Source: Leishmania infantum JPCM5
Taxonomy: Eukaryota > Euglenozoa > Kinetoplastea > Trypanosomatida > Trypanosomatidae
Direction of reading: 5' to 3'
Assembly: GCF_000002875.2 (NCBI RefSeq)
Contig: NC_009414.2
Span: forward strand, 946,155-1,010,154
Length of the DNA stretch: 64,000 nucleotides
Position numbers and translations under genes: made by a program. The notes under the pieces were generated by a model that was given only the letters and a program-made list of their open reading frames with translations, was not told the DNA's origin and did not search any database. Every line of letters starts with the position of its first letter. The stretch's first letter is position 1. This document shows, piece by piece, positions 52,950-63,987 of the stretch.

Positions 52950-54458
52950 CTGTTTATGCGTGCGTATGTATGTTCGTGTATATATGCGCGTATGGTAGCC
53001 TTGCCCGTCTTCGCGGTGCAAGAAAAAGGACAGCGACGGGACTTGAGTGTATGTGTGTGTGTGTGTGTGGTGGGGGAGGAGGGGGGGGGAACAGCCCTCT
53101 CTTACAGGGGCAATAGGAAGGGTGTAAGTCGTCGCTTTCCGTCACGAAAGCGGAGCAAGAGACGGCAGGAATGATGTGCGCGCGTTGAATGGATTGAGCA
53201 AGAGGGGCATGCAGGTCATGAGAGAGGAAGAGGCGGTGACACGTTCATTCCGCACCATCCCTGTGAGTGCACACGAGGGGGAAAGGATGAGAGCAAAGAG
53301 GCACCGCAGCCGGCCGCAGCGTTTGTGACAGGAGAAGCCTGGGGTTACCGGCAAGCGCCACACGAGCTCCGGCGCACATCGGTCCCCTCAACACGTGTCA
53401 CCCACGAAGTACATCACGGCGGTGTCTGTGAGAGTCTTCAGCGTTTGAGACGGGAGTGACTCTCGATGCACCGCGAGTTGGGGAGGAAGAAAGGTGATGA
53501 TGAGGTAGTGCGGTAATGCCGTGCTGGAGCATGGCGACCACAAGAGCGAAAGCCAACAGAGGTGGCAGAGGCTGGTGGGGTGGGTGCGGGCACACGGCGG
53601 AGTTGCAGGGGTGAGACGGGTCAGTAAAGCAACAGCACAACAGCATGACAGTGACAAGCGCAAAGAGCAGAAAGGGACAAGGAACTGAAAGAAAGCCCAT
53701 TCGTTGTTTTGTTTTCCGCACATTAGTAACGGGGAACACATGCACTCCTAGGCACGCACGCACACACACACACACACATGCGCACACACAGAGGGATAGA
53801 GAGGGATGCGACAGCTCTCACAGCCACCAAAGATTTGCACAAAAAAAACGCCTGTTGGCGACGCCTTGGCGAGCATGGGATGTGTGCAGACGAGACGAGC
53901 CCGCCTCCTTCCCAAAAAAAAAGGAAAGGAAAGAGGACGCGTCACTTGTGCTTAGCACATTTATAGATGTATGCACGCCTAGAAAAAAAAGACGTAACAG
54001 GATTCATACAGAAGTATATCGGCATATATATATATATGTGTATCCATGTACATCTATATCCGTTCAACGGTGGTATTAGCACTAGACATGAAGCCTTCAG
54101 CAACCTTGAAGACGAAGGTAGAAGCAGACGTCATCTGCATTGATGCCTTGCACACCAGGTGTTCTTTTTTGTGTGTATTTCAAGGGTGTCGTATGTACAT
54201 ATGCGTGTGTTTGTGTGAGAGAGAGAGAGATCAAGAAAAAAAAAGTGCGAGTGTCATTGGGGGAAAGGAGACTGAGGAAGATGGCCACCACCCACCTTCC
54301 GCACCAAAAGAAAAAGGTGAGAGCCAGAGCTGGTGACATGCCTTATGCATTCCTCTTCCACTCCTTTGCTCGCGCCCGCTGTTTGGGTGGTGTAAAAACA
54401 ATGGCATGGCTTACTACGCCTCGCCAAAAATTATTATAGACTTCCATCGCGTGCTCGA
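52950..54458. other. Spacer between LRR-like and SH3 genes
   Basis: No gene is recognised. Simple repeats include GT (53053-53068), CA (53759-53778) and an AT run (54024-54036). Confidence 0.6.
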
Positions 54459-55631
54459 TCACCCCGCCGCCGCCCGTTTCCCTACTCGGAGGTAGGGCAG
54501 GCGCACGGTGCCGCCCGTCGCCTTTTTTGACGGCCCTGTATGCGAGAGTCCATTTATGTTCGGTACAGCCACCACTGAGTTGGCCCGGTTCGGCGCGAGC
54601 TGGGCCTGACGATCGAGAAGGTAAAGGCAGTGAAGAGTAGTGGACATGGCGGGGTCTGCCCAGTCCCACATCGTCACCTCGTCCAGCGAGTCGGGCGTGA
54701 CCTTACCTCTCCGCGTCACCGCCGTCGAAGCAACCTTGGTGTTGGCAACAGAGGCGGCTGCAAAAGAGGAGGGAACCTGAGCTGATGGCACTGAGGACGA
54801 CAACGACGGTGGTAGCAGCGTCTCCGTATGCATCAGTGCGTTCTTCCGCCCTTTGTGAATGCAGGCACGCCATCGCCGGTCTGTCTCAGTATAACATACT
54901 TTCGGAACAACATCGATGACTGGTGACCGCGGCGGTGCACCCGGCTTCGACTCCAGCGAAAGCAGCTCATCTATCGCAACCATCGGATTCGCCTCCATGT
55001 GCTTGAGCGCTGGCGGGCAAGGCAATCGGCTTCGCCTCACCTGAAGACGCGTGTAATGCGCCGAGGCGTTGTTGAGTATGGCGCGATGAGCGCGGTTGCG
55101 GCGCGTGCAGACCTCGATGTCTTCCAAGACGGCACTGCCGACCGTGAAGGGCAGCTCGCAGCTGACAAGGGTAGTCGTGTTGGCCGCCGCCGTCGCGATT
55201 ACTCGTCCCCCACATTCGGTCAATGAAGTTCCGAATAGCCGCACCGTCTCCACATCTGTTTCGACAAGAATGCGGGCCAGCGTCTCCGCACTCACGTCCG
55301 TCAGTCCGCAGTTGCGGCTCAAGTCCACAAAGGTCAGGTGCCTCATGGTCAAGATGGCAGGCCCGACGTAGAAGCGAAAGTCTTTGTCCAGGAGACCACA
55401 GTGCTGCGCCTCAAGAGCGATCAGGTGCGGATGTCGCTTAATGAGTGCGCAAAGCCCCGCGATCGCCGCGCTACCGAGCACGTTATCGGATACGCAGAGG
55501 TGAACGTAGCGATCGTTGTAGCGGAGGAACGTCCGCAGGGACTCCAGGACGCCGGCGGTGAGGCCACCGCGCTGATCGCTTAGATCGACGCACCGACGGT
55601 TCGGGTCCAGCACCTGCCTCAAAAGACCCAT
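54459..55631 (-). CDS. Leucine-rich-repeat-like protein, 390 aa
   Basis: The first ~200 residues have the ribonuclease-inhibitor type of LRR pattern with leucines at regular spacing: RCVDLSDQRGGLTAGVLESL; VHLCVSDNVLGSAAIAGLCA; LIALEAQHCGLLDKDF; LTFVDLSRNCGLTDVSAETL; and VETVRLFGTSLTECGGRVI. Repeats are about 27-30 residues. The remaining ~190 residues are low-complexity (Ser/Pro/Thr/Ala) with a MWDWADPAMSTTLHCLYLLD island, possibly a binding motif. LRR proteins of this sort are common in trypanosomatids, often in the flagellum or cytoskeleton, but no specific role can be read. No signal peptide. The start ATG is at 55631. Confidence 0.78.
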   Translation of the reverse strand: MGLLRQVLDPNRRCVDLSDQRGGLTAGVLESLRTFLRYNDRYVHLCVSDNVLGSAAIAGLCALIKRHPHLIALEAQHCGLLDKDFRFYVGPAILTMRHLTFVDLSRNCGLTDVSAETLARILVETDVETVRLFGTSLTECGGRVIATAAANTTTLVSCELPFTVGSAVLEDIEVCTRRNRAHRAILNNASAHYTRLQVRRSRLPCPPALKHMEANPMVAIDELLSLESKPGAPPRSPVIDVVPKVCYTETDRRWRACIHKGRKNALMHTETLLPPSLSSSVPSAQVPSSFAAASVANTKVASTAVTRRGKVTPDSLDEVTMWDWADPAMSTTLHCLYLLDRQAQLAPNRANSVVAVPNINGLSHTGPSKKATGGTVRLPYLRVGKRAAAG

Positions 55632-56881
55632 ACGCGGCCAACTCTGCGTCTACTACGGCAAGCAACAAAAAGGGCCGTGGCCACAGATAATCCAACAAGT
55701 GCGCTGTGCACACGTGTCGGTGTTGTGTGTAAACGGCTTAGAACATGAACAGGAAGAAGGGTGCGCGACGGGTTTTGAACGTGGCCCCAGCGGGCCAACC
55801 GACACACATGCACACCAGAGGAAAGCAAGCATATATGGAGGAGATCAATAACGGGAGCAGAAGGGGAGGAAAAGAGCGAAGGGGGAGCGTTACGGTGCAG
55901 TACATTAGTTTGCAGTCGTACCTAGCAAACTCGAGAGAGGCCGTACATGAACGCGCGCTAATCTCCATCCCGCACACCCTTTCCCGCCTCTCACGCAACG
56001 AAAAGCTGGCTCAGCGCCCATCCGCCACTTCGAGGGCTCTCTCACCACAACGCAAAGAGAAGAGAGGGCGGGATGAAGAGCGCGGAACGCTGCACGAGTT
56101 GGTAAGGGGACTGCGGCCGCAACGGGTGGAGTCGGAGAGAGTCAGAGACAGCGTGCTTGCCTGTTTTCTTGCTCCTCCTCCTTTTTGCTTGATTCTCTTC
56201 CCACTTTCGCCACTCGCCAAAAGAACGAAGGAAGTGAGACGTCTGCATGTACGTGCCTGTGCTTGCGTGCGCGCGTGAGAGAGCAGCGGCCCAAAAAGGT
56301 GTACAGCACCTCCAAGAACATCGAGAAATAAGGGTTGGGAAATGGCCTCAAGAAATGTCTGCACACTGTCTCAGAAGTGCGCACCGCATGCCTGCTGGGC
56401 TGTTTATTAAACATAATGGAGTCAGAGTGCTGCTGTCGCACCTGCTCCACTCTGCACTTCAGCTCTATTCGCAATTAAACATTCGAATTCGTGTGCAAAG
56501 ACACTCGCTCGGCATCACCTCTTCCAGTGAGTCACGCGCAACACATGAACGGAGAAGTCGGCGTAGTGTGCGGAGGAGAAGAGCACCGAAGACGAGGCAA
56601 TGAGAGGCACGCGGTCGCCCACTCGTGGCAGCAGTGTCCTCAGGGACAACCCACGGCAGTCGTCACTCAAACACAAACACACATGCACACACGCACACAC
56701 ACACATATATATATATATATATGCGTACATCACAAAAGGAGAGAGAGGCAGCACTCGACAACAGCGAGAGAAACGGAAGAGCGCAAGCACAACCGGTGCG
56801 CAGCACGTGGCTGTTGGAGGTAGGATTACTAGCACAACGCGTTCCAGCATGCATCGTCGGAAAGGAGACAACAAGCGCACT
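55632..56881. other. Spacer between the 932-aa and LRR-like genes
   Basis: No gene is recognised. An AT microsatellite (56705-56722), preceded by CA repeats (56676-56704), lies in the part that should be the 3' UTR of the 932-residue gene. Confidence 0.6.
56705..56722. repeat. (AT)n run next to (CA)n
   Basis: Nine AT units directly following interrupted CA repeats on the plus strand. Confidence 0.85.
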
Positions 56882-59680
56882 TTAGCCGTTGTCTTCATCT
56901 TTCAGGTCGGTGGGCAGTACCAGTTCGGAGAACGTGTCGAACATGTTAGCACCTCCGTGACCCTCGTCACCGCCTTTGTCACCAGGCTCGGCTGCGGTCG
57001 AAAAATGATTCTGCAACCCCCGCGCTATGTGTGGTGTTGTGCGTTGCCCGCTATCCCCGTCACCTGGGCCACCGCTTGCTCCTCTGCCGCCAGCGCCAGA
57101 CGAGCTTCGCCAAGGACGGCCGTTTTGCAGTGGTTTGTATGGCTGATGCAACCGCGCTGCCTCCTGCTCCGAGTGCTGCTGACTGATCTTGCGGCGCAGT
57201 GCCGGTGCCAGTACGGCGGAAGTCGGAAGCTGCGAAGGAGAGTACGGGACGTAAAAGACTCTTCCGTTGTCACCTTTGACGTTCTCGTCGCCCTTGGTGG
57301 CGCCGACGCCGTTCGCCGCGGGTCGCTCGTCGACCGCCTCTATCTCTAATGTGCTCGGCTTCCCCTCGCCCACGGCGCCGTTCACGTCGCCACGCGCCGC
57401 ACGGCCCCACATGTCCCGCGCGCTACTGACTGAAAACGACGACCCCGCACGTCCAGCATCGCTGCCGCTTCCACCGCCACGCGCCACATCCGCCGACGCA
57501 GAAAAGAAGTCCCACAAGTTCTCCGCTTGACTCGCCGTGATAATTTGAGCCTCAACAAACTCTAGGAGGTGGTTGAACTGGATGGGTACGGGATCGCTGT
57601 CGCCATAGTCTGGCAGTCCCAACGTCACTTGACGTGTCGTCAGCGACGCCAGCTTTAGTGACTCTTCGCCTGAGGTGCCGGTGCTCGCAAAGGTGTGAAT
57701 GCCGTTGATGCTTGGCGAGGAGGCCGCCTCGGTTCCGATCGCCTCCTCTTTTCTCTCCGCTTCCCTGACTGACTCGCTGCTCGACCGCGCCTGCTCACGG
57801 GACTTGAATTTTGGTGCCAGCGCCAGCGGTGGGAGCGAGGGAGGCGGCGACAGCATTCCAAAGTAGGAGGTGGCATCCTCAGGGGCGGTGATCGGCCGAA
57901 AGTTCTCGCGTGTGAAGATGTGCGCCTTCGCGAAGTCCATCTTCTCTACCTGGTGTGAGCGACCGCCACCAACGTTGCCCTTGCCCCCACCACCAGCACC
58001 GTTTCGACCATGAGCACCGCCAGCACCACTGGCACCACCCCCTGCTGCGCCGCCGAGGGCTCCCCGCATTGGTGGATGCGGTGCTGGGTCTGGTGCCGTC
58101 TCGGCACGCCGTGGAATATTGCTCATAGCCCCCCGGTCCTCAAGCTTCATACCGCCCTTCCCCGGCCCCTTCGCGCGTGTCTTTCGCAGTTCTGCTTTGA
58201 TCTGCTTCACCTGCTGCGCCCACGCCTTCTCTCGCTCTGCCTGTTTACGCTCCTGCTCCGCTGCCGCGGCAGCATGCGGGGACTCCGGAGGCGAGCGACG
58301 TGCAGGTCGCTCGGCAGGGGTGCTGTTCGTCCGCTTGCAAGGCAGTGGTGGTGCTGCGCTACCAGGCGTGCGGCCGCTGAGTGCACCGGTCGCGGTGCCA
58401 ATAACGCTGTACTCGCGCGTAGGCGTCACCACGTCGAGCACGGCGGACATCTCAATCACGTCAGAGTCGTTGTGAGGGTTGAGCGGAGGGAGGATGCCAC
58501 CAGCCAGTCGGGCAGTCGGACGCGGTGACACATACCGGGCACCCAGAGCCTTCGCATTCGGAGTGCCGCCACCGCTGCCCAGCACCCGCGGCACGGCCTT
58601 CAAGCCGCCGCCAGGTGACAAGCGAGGGTGAGCGCCTCCAACGCCAGCATAGTCAGGGCTTTTCGTGCGGTCATTGAGAGGTGATTTGAAGTTTTCTCGG
58701 CCTGCCGTCATGGGGCTGCCAGACACGGCACCGGTTAGAAGGCCCAGTGGCGACTGGTGCCCGCGCGGCTCTGACGTGCGGCCGCTAGACGGGGCCCGCA
58801 AAGGGGTCGTGACACGACGCAGCGACGGCTTGGCCACGGCGGCGTTGCTGTTAGCTTGCCCCAACTTGTAGATGAGCTCTGTCGGTAAAGACTGCGTATC
58901 GTAGCCGCCATTACCTTTGTTCCTGCTGTGCCCACTTGCGTCGCTGCCGCCACCGCGCTCTCCCGACGTGCCACAAGTGAGTCGACCACAGTCGCTTGGG
59001 CGGCGCTCGAGCGGCGGCGCCTTCTTGCCTGCGCCCTCCTTTGTCATGCTAAAGTTTATAGGCAGCGAGTTCGTTTGGTATTCACCGCCGTTTGCGGCAG
59101 CCGTTGACCTGCTGCCACGAGTGTTGCACGGACCCGCGCCGCTGCTGGCGTCGCGCGATGCTGGCTGCCGACGTCCTCGAGGCGCGGGAGCTTTGCCGTT
59201 TTCACCACCGGTTCCCGGAGGCGCAGCACCACCGCCGCGCTCACGCGCTTCTGCAGATGTCTGGAACGTAGTCCGGAGGCGACGTGCAGGGGAGCCATCC
59301 ACTTCAAATGTTCCTTGGCCTTTGCGGAAGGAGAAGTTGTATCGAGTGGATTCAACAGCCCCCGGGGCAACAGTAGTGCCCATCGTCGGGGGAGAAGGGC
59401 CGGCTACAGATGCTGTGACCGCCGTGGAGGCGGTCTGCGTTTTGTTCTCCGCATTCGCCGAAGAAGAGGTCGGCGGCACATTCACCTTGGGGTCACCCCA
59501 CCGCTTGTCCTGCTTTCCTTTGGCACGGTGCTTCTCCGCCTTCAGCCGCTCGGCCTCCCGCACTTGCCGATCAAGCGCCGCCTTGAGAGCCTTCTGCTTT
59601 GCCTGCTTCTCTAAGGCCTCCTTGATTCGGTCCTCCGTCACCGCCACAGGACGAGAGTAGATGTAGCGGTCGCCATCCAT
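56882..59680 (-). CDS. Large disordered hypothetical protein with short repeated motif, 932 aa
   Basis: No family is recognised. The ATG at 59680 opens MDGDRYIYSRPVAVTEDRIK, followed by a basic coiled coil (about 17-58). Nearly all the rest is disordered, rich in Gly, Ser, Pro and Arg. A short motif recurs with variation: GGEYQTNSLPINFSM (198-212) and GGYDTQSLPTELIY (258-271); the earlier RYNFSFRKGQGTF (113-125) shares only an aromatic/hydrophobic core. Such islands in disorder are typical of linear binding motifs. A second basic coiled coil (AEQERKQAEREKAWAQQVKQ) lies in the second half, near a Gly-rich stretch. The frame is open 342 codons further upstream, but that part reads as Phe/Leu/Ser/Pro pyrimidine-tract translation, so I exclude it. 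Microtubule or flagellar association is only a guess. Confidence 0.78.
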   Translation of the reverse strand: MDGDRYIYSRPVAVTEDRIKEALEKQAKQKALKAALDRQVREAERLKAEKHRAKGKQDKRWGDPKVNVPPTSSSANAENKTQTASTAVTASVAGPSPPTMGTTVAPGAVESTRYNFSFRKGQGTFEVDGSPARRLRTTFQTSAEARERGGGAAPPGTGGENGKAPAPRGRRQPASRDASSGAGPCNTRGSRSTAAANGGEYQTNSLPINFSMTKEGAGKKAPPLERRPSDCGRLTCGTSGERGGGSDASGHSRNKGNGGYDTQSLPTELIYKLGQANSNAAVAKPSLRRVTTPLRAPSSGRTSEPRGHQSPLGLLTGAVSGSPMTAGRENFKSPLNDRTKSPDYAGVGGAHPRLSPGGGLKAVPRVLGSGGGTPNAKALGARYVSPRPTARLAGGILPPLNPHNDSDVIEMSAVLDVVTPTREYSVIGTATGALSGRTPGSAAPPLPCKRTNSTPAERPARRSPPESPHAAAAAEQERKQAEREKAWAQQVKQIKAELRKTRAKGPGKGGMKLEDRGAMSNIPRRAETAPDPAPHPPMRGALGGAAGGGASGAGGAHGRNGAGGGGKGNVGGGRSHQVEKMDFAKAHIFTRENFRPITAPEDATSYFGMLSPPPSLPPLALAPKFKSREQARSSSESVREAERKEEAIGTEAASSPSINGIHTFASTGTSGEESLKLASLTTRQVTLGLPDYGDSDPVPIQFNHLLEFVEAQIITASQAENLWDFFSASADVARGGGSGSDAGRAGSSFSVSSARDMWGRAARGDVNGAVGEGKPSTLEIEAVDERPAANGVGATKGDENVKGDNGRVFYVPYSPSQLPTSAVLAPALRRKISQQHSEQEAARLHQPYKPLQNGRPWRSSSGAGGRGASGGPGDGDSGQRTTPHIARGLQNHFSTAAEPGDKGGDEGHGGANMFDTFSELVLPTDLKDEDNG

Positions 59681-61794
59681 GGCGCATACCCCTTTTTTCA
59701 CCTGGCGTGCGCGTGTATGTATTGCGGTGCGTAATGTGTGTGCGGCGCTTCTGGAGGCGATGGGTGATGTGCGCGCTCCGGACGACGGCAAAGCAGCACT
59801 CGGGACAGCGAGGACCGAGTACGCGCCAAACCGTTCCCCAGCGGTCCGCTTTACCAAACCACAGCGCAACGAAAAACGTTTGCCGTCGCGATAAAAGAGG
59901 GAGGGGGAAGGGAAGTAAAACACAGGAACGGGCAGCGATAGCGCGAGGCCCGCACGCAGAGGTAGAGTGGCGGAGTTGAAGGAAAGAGAGGGCAGGAAGT
60001 GCGGGGAAGGCAAAGGGGGGCGATGAAGACTCACATGCGCACCCACTCGGAAGAGAAAGAAAGACAGTAGCAGAAGGGGGGGGGGCAAATAAAAGACGAA
60101 AAAAAAAATGGAGAGAACAACGAAGCAAGAGAGCCACAGCACGACGGGGTGTGAGAAACGAGAAGACAACGAGAAATTAATAGAAAGGGGTGGGTGGGCG
60201 GGGTGATCTCTCACAGGCGCCGCGATAGTGACAGAGCAAGAGAGAGGAGGAGGAGGCGTGATGGAGGCAGCAGGAAAAGAGTGCGTGCATGAAAGAGCGC
60301 AAGCGGAAAAAGAATCACACACAATGAAAGTAGGGATGGACCGGAGAAACGAAAACGGGAGACAAATACCACCACCACCACCGCCCACACACAAAAAGAA
60401 AAGAGCAGAGAAACGTACAGGCAAACGCACGCCAAGTAGTCTGATGGAGAGGACAGGCACCAACACCACCAGAAACACACACAACACACACAGAAAACAC
60501 AAGACGAAGAGAGTGACAGAGAGAAAAAAGAAACGAAAGAGGAAAATCTGAAGAGTACACGCAGACACCCACACACCAACATGCACACATACATGCACAA
60601 ACTCAGGTGTTGGAGAGCGAGGGTTCGAGGTGTGCGGCGCGCTCTTGACCTGCTTAGACACTTCAAGAGGAAGACAATCAAAAATAGCTGGAGAAAGGAG
60701 AGACAAAGAGACGGGGGGGGGGCTTGCTGGTAATGGTGTATGAAGTGGCAGGGGGGAGGAAGAAGAAATGGGAAGATATGAACGCTTGCGAGTTTCCCTT
60801 TTTGTGAGGGAGGGAAGGGGGTTCTTTGTTCGTGTGTATGTGTATGCTTATGTGCGTGTGCCGTCGAAGAACGCTTCACTGGCGTGCGTGTGTGTTTGCC
60901 TGTGGGTGTGGGGACGTGGTTGGGGAGTCACTGTGCTGGTGCGTGTCTGCGCACGCGCGCTGCGTGCCCGTGATGACTAAGATGCAGGGACAGGGGGACG
61001 AGTCCACGCACAAGCCACAGACCAACGATCAAGTGAAACAGAAAGAGAAAGGCGCGCGCAGGTGCTCTCTCTCTTCACGAACAGATGGGAGACGGTGTGT
61101 ATCAACCCTGAAATGTCCATTCGTTGCACAATCCAGCGGACATTGGTGTGAGAAGGAGAGAAACAAAGAGGAGAGAATAAATGGAAGTGACCGTGCAGTG
61201 TGGGATGAAGCACAAGAACGAAACGCATGAAAAGGAAAGAGCTGCCGCCCGTGCGGCCGCGGACACAGCATCCAGCGCATACGATGAGAGGTGTGAGTCG
61301 CTTTACTTCTTGATCCGATATGAGCAGGCATACACACATACACAGACACATACAGGCATCTACGTCTGCAACGCTTACGTGCACACCCCCTCTCGTCCCA
61401 TCCCCATCATCACAGCGGCGCCGCGTTGCACAAGTTCGGTGTGGGAGCTGGAGAAGTAGAAGAGTAGGGGGCGCGGCTCACACAGTGCTTTGAGCAACTT
61501 GCAGCGGCGATGGTTGTAGCATCGCATGAAGTACGGCAGACTTGCGTGTCGGCATCAAACTAAGCCGTATACACGCAGATACAGACTCGAAAGAACGCAT
61601 GAATAATGGCGGAAAAGATGAGCATGCGCAGACATGGCACACAGCTGAACGCGTTGGGAAAGGCAAGACAAGCTGTGGCTGCGGCGCAGAGCTGCATCCC
61701 CATACCAATTAACAAAAGACCGTCTTTGGGGACCTATCCGAGAGCCCACTCGGGTTCAACCTCGCACGGCGTTTTCCTCCCCACCTCCTTTCCC
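59681..61794. other. 2.1-kb spacer between the GRAM and 932-aa genes
   Basis: No gene is seen. Purine-rich plus-strand blocks at 59965-60120, 60235-60420 and 60490-60560 form long polypyrimidine tracts in the transcript. These explain a long minus-strand open frame fused to the 932-residue gene. Confidence 0.6.
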
Positions 61795-63987
61795 TTACTG
61801 CTTCAGCCACTGACTCATCAGAGCGCTATACGCTTGATCCCGCTGCAGAAAGTTTGTGAGGAAGATCGTGTCATTCAGGTGCGTCTTCACCTCGATCGCA
61901 TTCTCAAACATCTTCACCGACTTTGACTTGATAATATCTTTGATCTCGTCGTATTCGATGGAAAAGTGCGCGGCGGCCAAGGTGCTCTGAAAGCACAGCC
62001 AGTGCGGCGTGATGAACAAGTAGCCTTGCTTCAGCGCGGACCCTTCGACCCAGGCGCAGTTGAAGGAATCCAAGAGCGTCTCGCCAGCTAAGTCCGGAAA
62101 CGACTTGCGAAAGACGCCCTCGATGTTGTTGCGCACCGCGCCGGTGACACCAGTGGCGTCGAGCAGGGCGCCGCCGACTGCGCGGCCCACCGTGAAGGGC
62201 GCCTTCAGCACTTCGAAGCCGCCTTGCACGGCCCCACGCGCAACACCGCCAAGTGATATTCCTGCGTCGCCAGCGGGCTGATTGAGCGAGGCGAGCTGGA
62301 CTGGTGGTTGAAACGTCGTCGTGGCATCCAGCTCCTGCTTCGAAAAGAGCACCGTCTTATAGCCCGCCGCATTCTGTTTTTTGCGCCTCATGCGTGACAC
62401 CGCCGCCTCGACTTCCGAGTCGGGGACCTCGACAAAGCCGGTATGCGCGAACCCGCTGCGCGAGAAGCTGAGGATGGCCGCTTGCTTCTGGGTCGGTATC
62501 TCTGCAGTGCGCATCTCAGAGTACACCATGCACGTCACTCGCGCAAACTCGGGTGCGCCGTCCACCAGCGTCACCATGTGCAGAACCTCATCCCGCGCAG
62601 CACCCATATTCAGCGAGTCTTGTATGATGGCGGTCGGGCCGACTCGCGGCGGCTGCTCGATGAGCGCGTACATTGTGTACAGGCGGCGCTCGTTGTCCTC
62701 GCTGCTGCCGATAGCCCACGCGCACGCCGGCAGGCTGGAGAGATCCGCTGCGTCTTCAACGATCACCTCGCCGGCGGGAGACGTGAATGGGTCCACCTCA
62801 GCGCAGTCGGTCTCCAGCACGTCACACAGGAAGTCGGCCTGCGTGTCCGCGCTGCCGAGAATGTAGTTGCAGTAGACAAAGTACGCCAAGCTGCCGGGGC
62901 GGATAAGGCGGATGTAATACGTGGAAACGGGCTCATTATAGGTGAAGCTGGCCAGGTTACTAAAGACGTTGGGGCGGGAGGCCATGACGACCGCCCCAAG
63001 TGCATCCTCCAGGGTGGAGGTGAGGAACAGGTAAGATGGTTCAGACTGCGCCAAGGCATTCAGGTCCTCCGGCGTCATCTCCGCCAGTTCGTCGGCGACG
63101 GGGAGAACGGAGCGTGAGCTGCTCTTCTCAGGCCGTTGTGGCAAGGCTGTCTGAGCACCTGACTCCGCCGCCGCCGCCAAGCCGGCCATCGTGTCTTCGG
63201 CACTGCCGCGGCTAGACTGACTATTCGGCAACGGATCAAAGTTCTGTGTCCGCTTCGTGGTCGGCGTCGTCGCCGCCGTCGCGGATGCCTCTGCTTCGGC
63301 GGCAGTGGTAGCCTTCTTCTTTCGTCCCTTCTTGGGAGCGGCACCGCCAGGCGCTGATTCGCTGTAACAGTCGTGCGGCGGCGGTGGCTCTCCGTCCGCT
63401 ACGTCATCCTCGAGCAGCTGGTGATTCCTGCGGCGCCCTGCATGCACAGTCGATACGGCCGCCGTTTCGGACACCTCACGCTCTCTGTCTGCTGTCGGCA
63501 TCGCGCCCGTCGGGGCCGTGGAAGCGGTTGGCTCCCTGGTCGCCAGTGCGGTGTTAGAGACTGACGATTCTCTGAAGAACGCTGCCTTGCCGCGGCCCAA
63601 GCTCTCGCAGCCCTTGCCCCACCATGCATCAATCTCATTGTAGAATGCGCCCATCTGTGTCACGAAGGTGCTGAAAAAGTTCAACAGCAGTGGCTCCGCC
63701 GCCTCCGGATTGGCGGCCAGCACAGGTGCCATAGCCTCGCCCATGTTGACCAGATCCTCCAGACAGCTGGACAGGTTCGTGCACGCCCTCATCGCGAAGC
63801 GGCTCAGCTCACTTGCGGCAGCGAGCAGATCCGTCGTGGGGCCGGTGTTGCTTTGTATGCCATCTCGCAGGCCCTGTGACATGAGGGCCAGCTCGTCGCT
63901 GATGCCACGGTTGTGGGCGGAAATGTTCTGCACATGCTGCACGAAACTCCTCTGAATCTCAGCTGGAGTGCGGTTTTTCGCGCTCAT
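61795..63987 (-). CDS. GRAM-domain protein, 730 aa
   Basis: The C-terminal ~98 residues (633-730) match a GRAM domain: ETLLDSFNCAWVEGSALKQG, then YLFITPHWLCFQSTLA, then the EYDEIKDIIKSKSVKMFENA strand-helix segment and a final FLTNFLQRDQAYSALM. GRAM/PH-like domains bind phosphoinositides or proteins, often at membrane contact sites and on autophagic membranes. Residues 1-125 are helical with heptads (QRSFVQHVQNISAHNRGISD) and could form a BAR-like or other coiled coil. The middle has a disordered Lys/Ala-rich stretch (about 215-250) that could act as a nuclear localisation signal (KKGRKKK), then a folded region at about 295-545 of unknown type. A StART-like VASt domain, as in Lam/Ysp sterol carriers, was considered but is not evident. 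The start ATG is at 63987, 13 nt inside the window edge. Confidence 0.8.
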   Translation of the reverse strand: MSAKNRTPAEIQRSFVQHVQNISAHNRGISDELALMSQGLRDGIQSNTGPTTDLLAAASELSRFAMRACTNLSSCLEDLVNMGEAMAPVLAANPEAAEPLLLNFFSTFVTQMGAFYNEIDAWWGKGCESLGRGKAAFFRESSVSNTALATREPTASTAPTGAMPTADREREVSETAAVSTVHAGRRRNHQLLEDDVADGEPPPPHDCYSESAPGGAAPKKGRKKKATTAAEAEASATAATTPTTKRTQNFDPLPNSQSSRGSAEDTMAGLAAAAESGAQTALPQRPEKSSSRSVLPVADELAEMTPEDLNALAQSEPSYLFLTSTLEDALGAVVMASRPNVFSNLASFTYNEPVSTYYIRLIRPGSLAYFVYCNYILGSADTQADFLCDVLETDCAEVDPFTSPAGEVIVEDAADLSSLPACAWAIGSSEDNERRLYTMYALIEQPPRVGPTAIIQDSLNMGAARDEVLHMVTLVDGAPEFARVTCMVYSEMRTAEIPTQKQAAILSFSRSGFAHTGFVEVPDSEVEAAVSRMRRKKQNAAGYKTVLFSKQELDATTTFQPPVQLASLNQPAGDAGISLGGVARGAVQGGFEVLKAPFTVGRAVGGALLDATGVTGAVRNNIEGVFRKSFPDLAGETLLDSFNCAWVEGSALKQGYLFITPHWLCFQSTLAAAHFSIEYDEIKDIIKSKSVKMFENAIEVKTHLNDTIFLTNFLQRDQAYSALMSQWLKQ

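Noticed and set aside
60601..60660. A tRNA-like ggttcgaggtgtg T-loop-like string
   Set aside because: No matching acceptor or anticodon stems could be built around it.
56882..60706. Reading the 932-aa gene as a 1274-residue protein
   Set aside because: The extra 342 residues are Phe/Leu/Ser/Pro-rich translations of a long polypyrimidine spacer, and the frame's first codon is in that tract. The ATG at 59680 is followed by normal coding composition.
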